Assembly (NCBI RefSeq): GCF_018603885.1
Contig: NZ_JAHGAW010000014.1
Span: forward strand, 1-64,000
DNA length: 64,000 nucleotides
Source of the DNA: Sphingobium nicotianae
GTDB lineage: Bacteria > Pseudomonadota > Alphaproteobacteria > Sphingomonadales > Sphingomonadaceae
Direction of reading: 5' to 3'
A program made the translations under genes and the position numbers. Positions 33,601 to 42,324 of this stretch are shown one piece after another (positions within the stretch are counted from its first letter, which is position 1; each line of letters opens with the position of its first letter). The notes beneath the pieces were generated by a model. That model saw nothing but the letters and a program-made list of their open reading frames with translations, made no database searches and had not been told where the DNA came from.

Positions 33601-33823
33601 CGAGCGGCGCGGCGACCGTGTCCGCCATCACTTCGGCCGAGGCGCCGGGATAGACGGCGGTGACCGTGACGGAGGGCGGCGCGATGGGCGGATACTGGTC
33701 CACGGCCAGGCGCGGATAGGCGATCAGGCCGATCAGCGTGATGAACACGCAGATGGCGCAGGCAAAGACCGGCCGGGCGATGAAGAAGTGGGAGAAGCCC
33801 ATTCTCCCGGCCGCGATGCTCAT
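30611..33823 (-). CDS. RND efflux pump inner-membrane transporter (AcrB/HAE1 type)
   Basis: 1070 residues, the usual size for the hydrophobe/amphiphile efflux family. It starts MSIAAGRMGFSHFFIARPVFACAICVFI and continues AVDQYPPIAPPSVTVTAVYPGASAE, typical of AcrB-like pumps. Twelve membrane segments and two large periplasmic loops are apparent, and SIGIVVDDAIVVVENVERH carries the proton-relay Asp pair in TM4. It exports drugs or other amphiphiles from the periplasm using the proton gradient. ATG 33823 overlaps the adaptor stop (ATGA). No outer-membrane factor gene follows. Confidence 0.96.
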   Translation of the reverse strand: MSIAAGRMGFSHFFIARPVFACAICVFITLIGLIAYPRLAVDQYPPIAPPSVTVTAVYPGASAEVMADTVAAPLEQQINGVDDTLYIASTAIGDGRVTITVTFKIGTDPDLAQVKVQNRLQTALPQLPQEVQTLGVTVRKAQNDNLMIIHMYSTSPKVDRDYLANYASLQVRERLLRLPGVGDIGTFAARDYAMRIWIDPDRAAARNLTVAEILAALRGNNIQLAAGTIGGAPFTHDPAATQLNLQVTSKLNTPEQFANVIVKRDTQGRVTRIGDIARVELGAQNYSINAYLNHKEAFPLSVVQASGGNALETASAVYATMADLSKNFPPGVAYKIVFDPSQYVRQSIEKVRDTLVEAIILVVIVVILFLQRWRTAIIPLLAIPISLIGTFAVMAAVGFSLNNLSLFGLVLSIGIVVDDAIVVVENVERHIREGMHPREAAHLTMDEVGGALIGIALVLVAVFVPTAFMGGLTGQFYKQFALTVTAATLISLIVSLTLSPALCALILKPHDAASAPRWAPLRWLADQGERFSGAFDRFSAGYGQLTRRLLRMSGVMFLIYAGLLLITGWRLYDTPRGFVPQQDQGVAMVSIQMPPGASLARTDAVTRQAIDIMLSTPGISAASVYSGVDALGFTISASSGQMYAIFEPFETRLAKGLTGDEIIADLRKRYAKVIGADIRVMTQPPIRGLGSAGGFRMMIEDRGGLGYGALDAATRDLAAAANEDPAIANAFANFNMRSPRVAIEVDRDKAEMLGVQSQDVYATLQTYMAGSYVNNINLLGHTFQVIAQADPAYRQDEALLGQLKTRSASGAMVPIDAVATLTPATGPYRVLRHNLYPAADVQGDAAPGYSSGQAMAAMERIARERLPAGLAFEWTDLAYQQGVAGGSGELSFVLAVVFVFIALAAFYESLTLPLAIILTVPLCLLAAILGVNLRGADNNILTQIGMVVLIGLAAKNAILIVEFARQSEEKGAQPKEAAVLAAQIRLRPILMTSLAFIAGVVPLAFATGAGSEIRQALGTAVFFGMIGLTALGLIFTPVFYVACRSLGRRAAQLREGWRRKPLPASPELAE

Positions 33824-34962
33824 GGCGTCTGGCCCAGCGGCGGTGCCGTGCCGCGCGTGACGCCGGCCGGGAAGGCGGCGATCCTGCCGGGCTTGGCATC
33901 GACCTTGAGGCCCTGGCGCGCACGCTGCATGCCGCTGACGATCACTCTGTCGCCCGGCAGCAGGCCCGAGCGGATGACCCGCAGCCCGTCGACCAGATTG
34001 CCGCGGTCGACGATCTTCTGCTCGACCAGATTGTCCTTGCCGACCACATAGACCACCGGCCGCGTCTGATCGATCAGGATGGCCTCGTCCGGCACGAGCA
34101 GGGCCTGATGCGCGGACGACGCCATCCAGCGCATGCGGCCGAACATGCCGGGGGTCAGCAGGCCGGTGGGATTGGGCACCAGCGCCTGACCGCGGATCGT
34201 GCCTGAGCCGCGATCGATGGCATTGTCGAGCGTCTCGAGCGTGCCCGTCCACTTGAACTCGGTCTCGTCCTCCAGGCGGATATGGACCGCGCCCGCGCCG
34301 CCGTTTGCACGGCGATATTTGAGGAAGGCAGCCTCCGGTGCGTCGAACACGAAGCGGATCGGGTTCTGCGTCATGATCGTGGTGAGCAGGCTCTGCTCCG
34401 CGCTGACCAGATTGCCCGGCGCGAGCCGGCGATAGGAGACGCGGCCGGAGACCGGCGCGGTGATGCGCGTGAAGGAGAGATCGAGCGCGGCGGCATCGGC
34501 GGCGGCGCGCGCCTGGGCGAGTTCGGCGGCCGCCTGGCGCTGGTTGGCGAGCCGCGTGTCGGCGACCGATTGACTGATGAAGCCGCTGCCGATGAGGGCC
34601 GTCGCGCGCTTCTGCTCTGCCTCGGCGTTGGCAAGGGCCGCCTCGGCCCGCTGCACGCCCGCGCGCGCCTGCGCCAGCCGGGCAGCAAACGGCCGCTGGT
34701 CGATGACGAACAGGAGCTGGCCGCGCGACACGCTCTGGCCATCGCGGAAATGGACGGACTGGAGCAGGCCGGACACGCGCGGGCGGACGTCAACGGCATC
34801 GACCGCCTCGAAACGACCGGAGTAGTCCTCCCAGTCGGTGATCTGCCGGTTAAGGGGCTGCGCGACGAGCACTTCCGGCGTCGGCGGGGGTGGCGGCGCG
34901 TTGGCGCCGCAGCCGGCCAAGGTGGTGAGAATCAGGGCTGCGATCAGGCGCTCGGGGCGCAT
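33820..34962 (-). CDS. RND efflux periplasmic adaptor lipoprotein
   Basis: About 380 residues. MRPERLIAALILTTLAGC is a lipoprotein signal with lipobox LAGC. Membrane-fusion features follow: VRPRVSGLLQSVHFRDGQSVSRGQLLFVID (lipoyl), an alpha-hairpin (about 85-170) and a beta-barrel including GTIRGQALVPNPTGLLTPGMFGRMR. The frame extends to ATG 35019, where GGGGAG is too close to the start to be ideal, so the N-terminus is uncertain by about 19 residues. It pairs with the overlapping RND transporter. A large palindrome 94 bp upstream of 35019 may be its operator. Confidence 0.92.
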   Translation of the reverse strand: MRPERLIAALILTTLAGCGANAPPPPPTPEVLVAQPLNRQITDWEDYSGRFEAVDAVDVRPRVSGLLQSVHFRDGQSVSRGQLLFVIDQRPFAARLAQARAGVQRAEAALANAEAEQKRATALIGSGFISQSVADTRLANQRQAAAELAQARAAADAAALDLSFTRITAPVSGRVSYRRLAPGNLVSAEQSLLTTIMTQNPIRFVFDAPEAAFLKYRRANGGAGAVHIRLEDETEFKWTGTLETLDNAIDRGSGTIRGQALVPNPTGLLTPGMFGRMRWMASSAHQALLVPDEAILIDQTRPVVYVVGKDNLVEQKIVDRGNLVDGLRVIRSGLLPGDRVIVSGMQRARQGLKVDAKPGRIAAFPAGVTRGTAPPLGQTP

Positions 34963-35112
34963 CGTCACGCGCATCGGGTGAAGCAATCGGGGCGCCGGTT
35001 TGTCATCGCCGTCATTCATCTCCCCTGCACCGCGCTCCGACAGTCTTTCGGAAATTCCGCGACTTCGCTCTTATCTTATCTTTTGGTCATTGCGGAAGCA
35101 CCGCTTTGCGGC

Positions 35113-35141
35113 ACCAGGCGCAATGTTCGATTGCGCATGGT
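35113..35141. promoter_or_regulatory. 29-bp palindrome upstream of the RND efflux operon
   Basis: ACCAGGCGCAAT (35113-35124), 5-nt centre, ATTGCGCATGGT (35130-35141): 12-bp arms with one mismatch. Size and symmetry fit a TetR-type operator for the efflux operon. It could also be a terminator for the egt operon, but there is no T-tract and it is over 110 bp beyond egtD. No repressor gene is adjacent. Confidence 0.5.
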
Positions 35142-35251
35142 TTCAAATTCGACCCACACAGTCCAGTCGTTAGATTGCTATCCGCCACTGCGAGCGAACC
35201 AACTTATTGCATGAGAAGGTCCAGTGGACGCTTGCAATACGGTCCTGAGCC

Positions 35252-36238
35252 TTACGGCGCGGAACGCTGCTCTGTCGCGTCCGCCAGGATGATCAGGAAA
35301 TCCTCCCCCGTGTCCGTCCACAGATGCACCGGTGTCCAACCGCCCGCCTGAAGCAGCAGTCGTGCTTGATTCGGCGTATATTTGTGGCTGTTCTCGGTGT
35401 GAATGGTCTCACCGCGCCGCATCTTCACGTGCTGGTCGGAGACGGAGAAGATCAGATCCTCGAGCGCTTCGAGATGCATCTCGATCCGACTCCAGTCCGC
35501 GTTCCATCGCGCGACATGGCGGAACTTCTCGCGCGGCATGTCGCCGTCCAGCTCGCGGTTGATCCGGTCGATCAGATTGAGGTTGAAGCGCGCCGTCACG
35601 CCTTGCGGATCGTCATAGGCGGCGATCAGTCGCGCGATGTCCTTGGCGCGATCGAACCCGATCAGCAGTTGCGATCCTTCGCCCAGCGTGTCGCGCATGG
35701 TGCGCAGCAGGTCGACGGCAGTGTGGGGCACCATGTTGCCGATCGTCGAGCCGGGGAAAAAGCCCAGCATGTCGAGGTGCCTCACCGACGCGGGCAGCTC
35801 GACCGGCCGCATGAAATTGGCCTCGACCGGGATGATCGGCAGATCGGGAAATTTCTCGGCCAGTTCCTGGCTCGACTGGCGCAGGAAGTCCCCGGAAATG
35901 TCGAGCGGCACATAGGCGGCGGCGTTCAGCTCGCGCAACAGCAGTGGCGTCTTGACGGAACTGCCTGATCCGAACTCGACGACCGAGCGATTGGGGCCGA
36001 TGCGCGTGGCCATCGCGGCGCCGTGGGTCTCCAGCAAGCCAGTCTCGACCCGCGTCGGATAATATTCCTGCAGGCGCGTGATTTCCTCGAAAATCTCCGA
36101 ACCGGCCAGATCATAGAACCAGCGCGCGGGGATCGCCTTCTGCCGCTCGGAGAGGCCACGCAGCACATCTGCGCGGAAAGCGAGATCGACGCCGTCATCA
36201 TCCGTTTCAACAAGCTTGAGATCGGCATGCACACTCAT
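35252..36238 (-). CDS. egtD: L-histidine N-alpha-methyltransferase EgtD
   Basis: 328 residues, the usual EgtD length. Transfers three methyl groups from SAM to histidine to give hercynine. Family motifs: AIPARWFYDLAGSEIFEEITRLQEYYPTR near the N-terminus, SAM-binding VVEFGSGSSVKTPLLL, LGFFPGSTIGN and the C-terminal ENSHKYT. It lies 1 bp after the egtB stop, so the two are one translation unit. MetK (window start) supplies its SAM, but there is no physical link. Confidence 0.95.
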   Translation of the reverse strand: MSVHADLKLVETDDDGVDLAFRADVLRGLSERQKAIPARWFYDLAGSEIFEEITRLQEYYPTRVETGLLETHGAAMATRIGPNRSVVEFGSGSSVKTPLLLRELNAAAYVPLDISGDFLRQSSQELAEKFPDLPIIPVEANFMRPVELPASVRHLDMLGFFPGSTIGNMVPHTAVDLLRTMRDTLGEGSQLLIGFDRAKDIARLIAAYDDPQGVTARFNLNLIDRINRELDGDMPREKFRHVARWNADWSRIEMHLEALEDLIFSVSDQHVKMRRGETIHTENSHKYTPNQARLLLQAGGWTPVHLWTDTGEDFLIILADATEQRSAP

Positions 36239-36239
36239 C

Positions 36240-37511
36240 TCAGAGATCCTTCGCGAGGCGCAGGCCGGTGAACTGCCAGCGCTGATGGGGGTAGAAGAAA
36301 TTGCGGTATGCGGCGCGCATATGCCCGCGCGGCGTGGCGCAGCTGCCGCCCTTGAGCACGAACTGGCCGCTCATGAACTTGCCATTATATTCGCCGACCG
36401 CGCCCGGCGCCGTGCGGAAGCCGGGATAGGGGCGATAGGCCGAGCCCGTCCATTCCCAGACATTGCCGAACAGCGCGGCGAGCCCGTCGGCATGCGGCAC
36501 GAAGCGGGGTTGGACCGGCCCGGCCTGATCGAGCTGGACGCCGCCGGCCGGATCATGATCGCGCGCCGCGGCCTCCCATTCCTGCTCGGTCGGCAGCCGG
36601 GCGTCCGCCCATGTCGCGAAGGCATCGGCTTCGTAGAGGCTGATATGTGTGACGGGAGCCGTGGGATCGATCGGCCGCCAGCCGGAGAGCGTGAATTGCT
36701 CCCAATGGTGGTGATGGCGCCGCCAGTAGAGCGGCGATCCGACGTCTTCCTTCTGCACCCAGGCCCAGCCGTCAGACAGCCAGAGCGAGGCAGTCGCATA
36801 GCCATTGTCGTCGATGAAGTCGCAATAGTCGCCGTTCGTCACCGGCCGGTCGGCCAATGCATAGGGTGTGAGGAAGTGCCGATGCGCGGGCTGCTCGCAA
36901 TCGAAGGCGAAGTCGTCGCCGGCGTGTCCGATCTCGACGAGGCCGGCCGGGCCCGCGTGCCAGCTCATGTCATAGCCGTAATGATTGTCCTGCCCGTTGG
37001 GCGCCACCGGCCAAGCCGCAGGGCTGAGCGGGTTCTGGAAGAAGAGATGCTTGAGATCGGTGAGCAACAGCTCCTGATGCTGCTGCTCGTGATTGAGGCC
37101 GAGCGCGAGCAGGTCGGGGCAGCGCTCGGCGATGAGCGGCATCGCCTCCAGCATCGCCTCGTCGACGCGGCGGCGATAGTCGATCACCTCCGTCAGGCTC
37201 GGGCGCGTCAGCAGGCCACGCGCCGGCCGGGCATGGCGCGCGCCTTCGGCCTCGTAATAGCTGTTGAACAGAAAGGCCCAGCGCTCGTCATGGGCCTGAT
37301 AGCCCGGCACATGATCGCGCAGGATGAAGGTCTCGAAAAACCAGGTGACATGGGCGAGATGCCATTTTGCCGGCGAGGCATCCGGCATCGATTGGGCCGT
37401 TGCATCGGCATCCGAGAGCGGCGCCACCAGATCGAGACTGAGCGAGCGAACAGCGAGATACTGGGCGCGCATTCGTTCCACTGCCGTGTCGTCGGCTAGC
37501 GGCATATTCAT
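36240..37511 (-). CDS. egtB: Ergothioneine biosynthesis protein EgtB (sulfoxide synthase)
   Basis: 423 residues. A non-heme iron enzyme that joins hercynine to a thiol donor (gamma-glutamylcysteine or cysteine) with oxygen. The DinB-like domain has iron ligand His51 in WHLAHVTWFFE and His141/His145 in NHEQQHQE. The C-terminal FGE-sulfatase-like domain contains LPTEQEWEAAARDHD, LFGNVWEWTGSAY and FVLKGGSCATPRGHMRAAYRNF. ATG 37511 has GGGAGGG 8 bp upstream. egtA, egtC and egtE are absent here, so the sulfur donor and the C-S lyase step must come from elsewhere. Confidence 0.95.
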   Translation of the reverse strand: MNMPLADDTAVERMRAQYLAVRSLSLDLVAPLSDADATAQSMPDASPAKWHLAHVTWFFETFILRDHVPGYQAHDERWAFLFNSYYEAEGARHARPARGLLTRPSLTEVIDYRRRVDEAMLEAMPLIAERCPDLLALGLNHEQQHQELLLTDLKHLFFQNPLSPAAWPVAPNGQDNHYGYDMSWHAGPAGLVEIGHAGDDFAFDCEQPAHRHFLTPYALADRPVTNGDYCDFIDDNGYATASLWLSDGWAWVQKEDVGSPLYWRRHHHHWEQFTLSGWRPIDPTAPVTHISLYEADAFATWADARLPTEQEWEAAARDHDPAGGVQLDQAGPVQPRFVPHADGLAALFGNVWEWTGSAYRPYPGFRTAPGAVGEYNGKFMSGQFVLKGGSCATPRGHMRAAYRNFFYPHQRWQFTGLRLAKDL

Positions 37512-37617
37512 CGGGCAAGCCCTCCCTTTTCGTCCAGACTGCACGGGGCAGCGCGAGGTCCAGCCAAGATGGCCCCCACGGGCTCGACTTCCAAGATACG
37601 CACAAGGATGATTATAG

Positions 37618-39177
37618 TTACATCGCGGGCCCTATTTTGGCAGCAAGCCAAGCCGAAGCCTCTCGGGGCGTTCGTTTGTCGTTGTCCCGGTCGACCATCC
37701 AGTTCGCTCCCCGCATCATGCCGATGTCGATCCTGCCGATCAAAGGTTGCAGTGCCGCGACGACCCTTGCCTCCCGAGCGGGGCGGGGCGCCAGCAGCAG
37801 CACCGCGTCGTAATGCGGCAGGGCGCCGCGCGGATCGGACAGCGTGACGAGATCCATGGCCGAGATGCGCCCGTCCGACGAGAAGGCGGTGATGACGTCC
37901 GCCGATCCATCGCCGAGTGCACGATACATGAAGGTGGGGCTGTAAGCGCGGGCCGCACTGAAACTCGGGTGATAATGATTCTCCACGGCCCGCCATTCGG
38001 GCCGGTTGAGAAATTCCAGGTCAGTCGCAAGCCGAAGGCGCGGCGAGGCGCGCGCGAGATCGCCAAGATCACCGATGCCCAGCACCTGCGCCCGCTTCCT
38101 GCTCATCGCGAAGGCATAGGCATTTTCGAAACCGAGCGACCCGAGCAGGCGCACCTTGTCGCGCTGCGCCAGCTCGCGCCCCAGCGTCTCCAGCATGGCC
38201 TTGGCGGGTGGCGTGTCGGTGCGGCTGAGCACGTTGGCCCAGAGGGTCCCGGAATAGTCGACATAGACGTCGATATCGCCCGCCGCGAGCGCGCGATAGG
38301 CGATCGCCGAGCCGAGATTGTCGCGCCGCTCGGTCCGGTAGCCGGCCTTGCGCAGTCGGGTCTCGATCAGGTCGGCGAGAATATATTGCTCCGAGAAGTT
38401 CTTGGCACCGACGATGATCGTGCGGCCCGGAGCCGTGCCCACGCTCCCCGTCCGGTCCGGAATCGGCAGCACCGCCCCGGCGACGATCGTCAGCAAGAGG
38501 GCAATGCCGGCCCCCAGCCGCCCGCGTGAGCGTACGGCGAGGCCGGACTCCATCAACGCCAGCACGAAATCGATCAGCAGGGCGAGCGCAGCCGCCGCGA
38601 TACAGCCGACAAGGACGCGCCGCCAATCCTCCGTCTGCAATCCCGAGAAGATCAGGTCACCGAGGCTCGGCTGGCCGATGGTGGTGGCCAGCGTCGCCGT
38701 GCCGATCGTCCAGACCGCCGCCGTGCGGATGCCGGCGAGGATCACTGGCGCACCGAGGGGCAGCTCGACCAGCAGGAGCCGCTGCGGTCCGGTCATGCCG
38801 AGGCCATCCGCCGCCTCGACGAGCGCCGGATCGATGCCGCGAATGGCCGCGACGCCGTTGCGCACGATCGGCAGGAGTGCATAGACGCCGAGCGCCAGCA
38901 GTGCCGGGAGGAAGCCCAGCGCCGGAATCGGCAGGCCGCTCGCGCGTCCGGCCAGCAGCAGCAGCGGATAGAAGAGCGCAAGGAGGGCGAGGCCGGGAAT
39001 GGTCTGCAACAGGCTGATCAGGCCGAGCATGGGCGCGCCGATGCGGCGGTTGCGCGCCGCAAGGATCGCTGTCGGCAGGCCGACGAGCAGCGCCGCGGCG
39101 ACCGCGCAGCCGCTCAGGAAGAGATGGGCCTGGACCAGCCGCAGCAGATCCGGAAGGGCAATGCCGATGTCAGCCAT
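37618..39177 (-). CDS. ABC transporter permease fused to substrate-binding domain (EgtU/OpuC-like)
   Basis: 519 residues in two parts. The permease (about 1-235) has six or so membrane segments and the EAA-like loop LVEAADGLGMTGPQRLLLVELPLGAP. The fused type II binding protein of the ProX/OpuCC family (about 245-519) starts TIIVGAKNFSEQYILADLIETRL. This architecture is shared by betaine/choline importers and the ergothioneine importer EgtU. Because egtB and egtD follow 106 bp downstream on the same strand, ergothioneine or hercynine is a strong candidate substrate, but this is inference. ATG 39177 overlaps the ATPase gene by 8 bp. Confidence 0.88.
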   Translation of the reverse strand: MADIGIALPDLLRLVQAHLFLSGCAVAAALLVGLPTAILAARNRRIGAPMLGLISLLQTIPGLALLALFYPLLLLAGRASGLPIPALGFLPALLALGVYALLPIVRNGVAAIRGIDPALVEAADGLGMTGPQRLLLVELPLGAPVILAGIRTAAVWTIGTATLATTIGQPSLGDLIFSGLQTEDWRRVLVGCIAAAALALLIDFVLALMESGLAVRSRGRLGAGIALLLTIVAGAVLPIPDRTGSVGTAPGRTIIVGAKNFSEQYILADLIETRLRKAGYRTERRDNLGSAIAYRALAAGDIDVYVDYSGTLWANVLSRTDTPPAKAMLETLGRELAQRDKVRLLGSLGFENAYAFAMSRKRAQVLGIGDLGDLARASPRLRLATDLEFLNRPEWRAVENHYHPSFSAARAYSPTFMYRALGDGSADVITAFSSDGRISAMDLVTLSDPRGALPHYDAVLLLAPRPAREARVVAALQPLIGRIDIGMMRGANWMVDRDNDKRTPREASAWLAAKIGPAM

Positions 39178-39931
39178 CCGATCGCCCCAGCGCATCGAGC
39201 CGGTCGGTCTGATCTCGCACGACATCGATCATCGCCTGGACATTGGCATGGCCGCGATAGGCCAGCAGCTCGCGCGGCGGCAGGTCGGCCAGGATGTGCC
39301 CTTCACCCAGCACGATAATCCGGTCGGCGAGCAACAGTGCCTCGGCCATGTCGTGCGTGACCAGCAGGCTCGTGAGGCCCATGCGCTCGTGCAGTGCCCG
39401 ATAGGCGCGGCCGAGCTCGCTGCGCGTGACGGGATCGAGCGCGCCGAACGGCTCGTCCATCAGCATGAGCGAAGGCTCCGCCGCCAGCGCCCGGGCGAAG
39501 CCGACGCGCTGCGCCTGGCCGCCTGACAATTGCGCCGGGTATCGGTCCGCCAGAACGGGCGGGAGCGCGACCAGCTCCAGCAGCCGTGCAACACGCTCCG
39601 CCCGCCCATCGATGGGCACTCCCTGCAAGCGCGGCACCAGCCAGATATTCTCCGCCACGCTCATATGGGGAAAAAGGCCGATACCCTGAAAGACATAGCC
39701 GGTGCGGCGGCGCAGGGCGGCCAGGGGGAGAGCCGTCACGTCCTCGCCGTCGATCGTGATCGCGCCGCTGTCGATCTCGACCAGCCGGTTGATCGCCTTG
39801 AGCAATGTCGTCTTGCCCGCGCCGGACTGGCCGACGAGCGCCACGAATGCCCCACGCGCGATCGAGAGCGAGATGCCCTCGACCACCGGCCGGCCGGCAT
39901 AATGCTTGGTCACCTGTGAGAAGCTGATCAT
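39170..39931 (-). CDS. ABC transporter ATPase (EgtV/OpuCA-like)
   Basis: 253 residues. Walker A GQSGAGKTTLLKAI, signature LSGGQAQRVGFARAL, Walker B LMLMDEPFGALD and switch VTHDMAEAL are all present. It belongs to the quaternary-amine (betaine/OpuCA) group of importer ATPases but lacks the CBS pair found in OpuCA, like the ATPase of ergothioneine importers. It is the first gene of the proposed ATPase, permease-binding protein, egtB, egtD operon. Confidence 0.9.
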   Translation of the reverse strand: MISFSQVTKHYAGRPVVEGISLSIARGAFVALVGQSGAGKTTLLKAINRLVEIDSGAITIDGEDVTALPLAALRRRTGYVFQGIGLFPHMSVAENIWLVPRLQGVPIDGRAERVARLLELVALPPVLADRYPAQLSGGQAQRVGFARALAAEPSLMLMDEPFGALDPVTRSELGRAYRALHERMGLTSLLVTHDMAEALLLADRIIVLGEGHILADLPPRELLAYRGHANVQAMIDVVRDQTDRLDALGRSDG

Positions 39932-40028
39932 TGAACCACCGCGAATGCCCGGAAACCTGGCAACGATCGATCTGCCCGGGCGCGAGCACGTTTATGGCCG
40001 CGCCGGCGCTTGACGCCAAGCTCCGTCG

Positions 40029-42143
40029 TCATTGCGTGATGACGACCGTGATACTTTCCGGCGGCAGACTGATCGGCGCGAGGCCGGCGGCGCGGCGCGA
40101 GCGGACCGGCGGCAGGTTCCTGGCGGGATGGCTTGCCGGGCCTTGATCCAGCCATTGATATTGCTCCCGGCCATATTGAACGATCGAAACCGCAGCGCGC
40201 AGCGGCACGATCCTGTTGGCACCGGTGCGCAGGAAGACCGGCAGGTCGTAGGGCATATCCGGGCTTCGATTGACGATCAGCAGCGCCAGATGGCCATCGG
40301 GACGGCGCACCGCATAGGCGCGAACCTCGTTGCCGGGGAAGCCCTCGGCCTTCACCCCGACGGCGCGGTGGCGGCCGGAGCCGGGCGCGATCCAGTCCTG
40401 GCTCAGCAACTGCGCGGTACGGAAGATCGCGGTCGGCTGCGCAGCCTGGCCCTGGCCGTCCGCCATGAACGGTGTCATCTCGCCATAGCCCGCGCAGGCC
40501 AGATGCTGGTTGACCGGATTGCCGGGACCATAGCCGAACATGAAAGCCGGATCGCCGCGATCGGTCGCCCATTGGCCGACGATGCTCGCCATCAGGAGGC
40601 CGCCGGTCATCTGCGACATGGCTCGCCCCGAATAGGCCGAGAAGCCATATTCCGAGATGATCCACGGGATGGTCGTCGGCACGCCGTCCGTCGTGAACTG
40701 CGCGATGGCGGCCGCCAGCATCCGGTCCTGATCGATCAGCTTGGCGTGGATCTTCCCGCACATATCGTCGAACGGATAATATTCGAACGAGGCGAAGCCC
40801 AGGTCGGACACCCGGTTACGCTCGCGCAGATACGCCATGAATCGACCGATCCAGCTTGTCGGCCCGGTCGGGCTCATCCAGTTGCCGGTCTGCGCGTTCT
40901 GCAGACTCGGCCCGCCGAAGCTGATCTGCGGCGCGGCCGCCTTTAGGCGATCGACCGCCGCCAGATAGAGCGCGCCATAGTCCGCCGCTTCGCCATACTG
41001 GCCGTCCGGCTCCTCGCCGAGCTCGACCTGGGTGACGGGATAGCCGCGACGCGTCAGATAGCGCAGCTCGGCCGCCATATTCTCCGGCGTGTCGAACAGC
41101 AGCCCCGTGGGCATCAGGACCGGCAGGCCATTGCCGAGGCCGCTGGCGAAAATCCGGTCGATGCCGACCTGTTCGAGATCGACGTCTCGGTCGACGGCGC
41201 GGTGCCAAGGGTCGGTCGAGGAAACATGCGTGAAGGTCTGGCCCAGATGATCGGCGGCGTGGACGACCGCGTCTTGGAAACTGCCGCCCGGCTGGATCGA
41301 TCCGAACGAGACCTCGCGCACCGCGTAGCCGGCCTTGTCGCGCCAGTTGGTCGCGCCGGCGGGCGCGGTGCCGGACCCCTGGCGCATCAGGATGCGCAGG
41401 AATTTCGCCTTGATCGGCGCGTCCGACAGCGAGAGCTGGACCTCGCCGCCACGTCCCGCATCGACATCCCCATGCGGAAAGTCGCGCCACTCGCCCTTTT
41501 CGTTATATTCGGATTCCGCCGTCCAATATTGGACCTTGTAGCGTGTCGCATAGGGCTCGCCCCATGCGATCCTCGCGGTGTCGAGCGGTGTCATGCCCGC
41601 CAGACGGACGACCAGCCATTGCGGATGGTCGCGGCCGTCATGCAACGATACCGGATCGAGATAGGGATTGGACTTCCAGAAACTGGCCGGATCGCCATCG
41701 GTGAGGCGGGAATAGTCCGCATTATTGGCATTATCGACCGTGTCACCGCGCCGGGGCAGCTTGTAACCCCATGACAGGCCGATCGGCTCGCCGAGGCGAT
41801 CGTCCGATGTCCAATAGCCCTGCTGGCGGTCCGGGTCGCTCCAGGTGCCGGCGGGGTTCCAGTGCCAGACCTCGATGCCGAGCTCGGTGCGCAGGCGATA
41901 GGTCAGCGACGGCAGTCCCAGGCTCTTCATCGCCGCGATATTGTGCGGCGTGAACAGACGATCGATGTCGCCGGCCTGAGCCCCGTCGATCGCTGCGCCC
42001 ATCGCCAGCGCTGGCCGGAAGGCGGCTCGCTGCCCCGCGGGCGTCAGGTCGACGATCAGTCTTGGCGCTTCCCGTCGCGCATGCGCGCTCATCGGCTGCG
42101 GCAGCAGGCTCGCTGCGACAAGGGCAAAGGACAGCGTGCGCAC
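40029..42143 (-). CDS. Secreted glycoside hydrolase with discoidin-like module
   Basis: 704 residues, GTG start with GGAGAGA 7 bp upstream. The signal peptide ends near MSAHA (about residue 21). An N-terminal module (about 100-290) contains a region like F5/8-type C (discoidin) carbohydrate-binding folds (ADYSRLTDGDPASFWKSNPYL). The TIM-barrel part has VELGEEPDGQYG (likely acid/base Glu, about 377) and WIISEYGFSAYSG (likely nucleophile Glu, about 495), in clan GH-A order. The exact GH family (GH39/GH79-like) and substrate are not clear. It stands alone and is divergent from the cupin gene. Confidence 0.75.
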   Translation of the reverse strand: MRTLSFALVAASLLPQPMSAHARREAPRLIVDLTPAGQRAAFRPALAMGAAIDGAQAGDIDRLFTPHNIAAMKSLGLPSLTYRLRTELGIEVWHWNPAGTWSDPDRQQGYWTSDDRLGEPIGLSWGYKLPRRGDTVDNANNADYSRLTDGDPASFWKSNPYLDPVSLHDGRDHPQWLVVRLAGMTPLDTARIAWGEPYATRYKVQYWTAESEYNEKGEWRDFPHGDVDAGRGGEVQLSLSDAPIKAKFLRILMRQGSGTAPAGATNWRDKAGYAVREVSFGSIQPGGSFQDAVVHAADHLGQTFTHVSSTDPWHRAVDRDVDLEQVGIDRIFASGLGNGLPVLMPTGLLFDTPENMAAELRYLTRRGYPVTQVELGEEPDGQYGEAADYGALYLAAVDRLKAAAPQISFGGPSLQNAQTGNWMSPTGPTSWIGRFMAYLRERNRVSDLGFASFEYYPFDDMCGKIHAKLIDQDRMLAAAIAQFTTDGVPTTIPWIISEYGFSAYSGRAMSQMTGGLLMASIVGQWATDRGDPAFMFGYGPGNPVNQHLACAGYGEMTPFMADGQGQAAQPTAIFRTAQLLSQDWIAPGSGRHRAVGVKAEGFPGNEVRAYAVRRPDGHLALLIVNRSPDMPYDLPVFLRTGANRIVPLRAAVSIVQYGREQYQWLDQGPASHPARNLPPVRSRRAAGLAPISLPPESITVVITQ

Positions 42144-42324
42144 GTTGATCTCTCTCCATTGGACCGCGAGGCGGAATGCCCGAACTGCGAACGCCCTATA
42201 GGTCGCTGGTCATCGCTCTGTCGCGGGCGATGTGAAACCCGATGGGACTTTCCGCCGATCCCCGCTATGCTCGCCTTGTTCGGAGAGAGGGAGCGCGCAC
42301 CAAGCGCGCCCGGAGAGGAGCAGC

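Noticed and set aside
30905-34051. Very long plus-strand open frame (over 1000 codons) opposite the RND pump
   Set aside because: It lies antisense to a clear RND transporter and adaptor. Its composition is rich in Asp, His and Arg, as seen for shadow frames in high-GC DNA.
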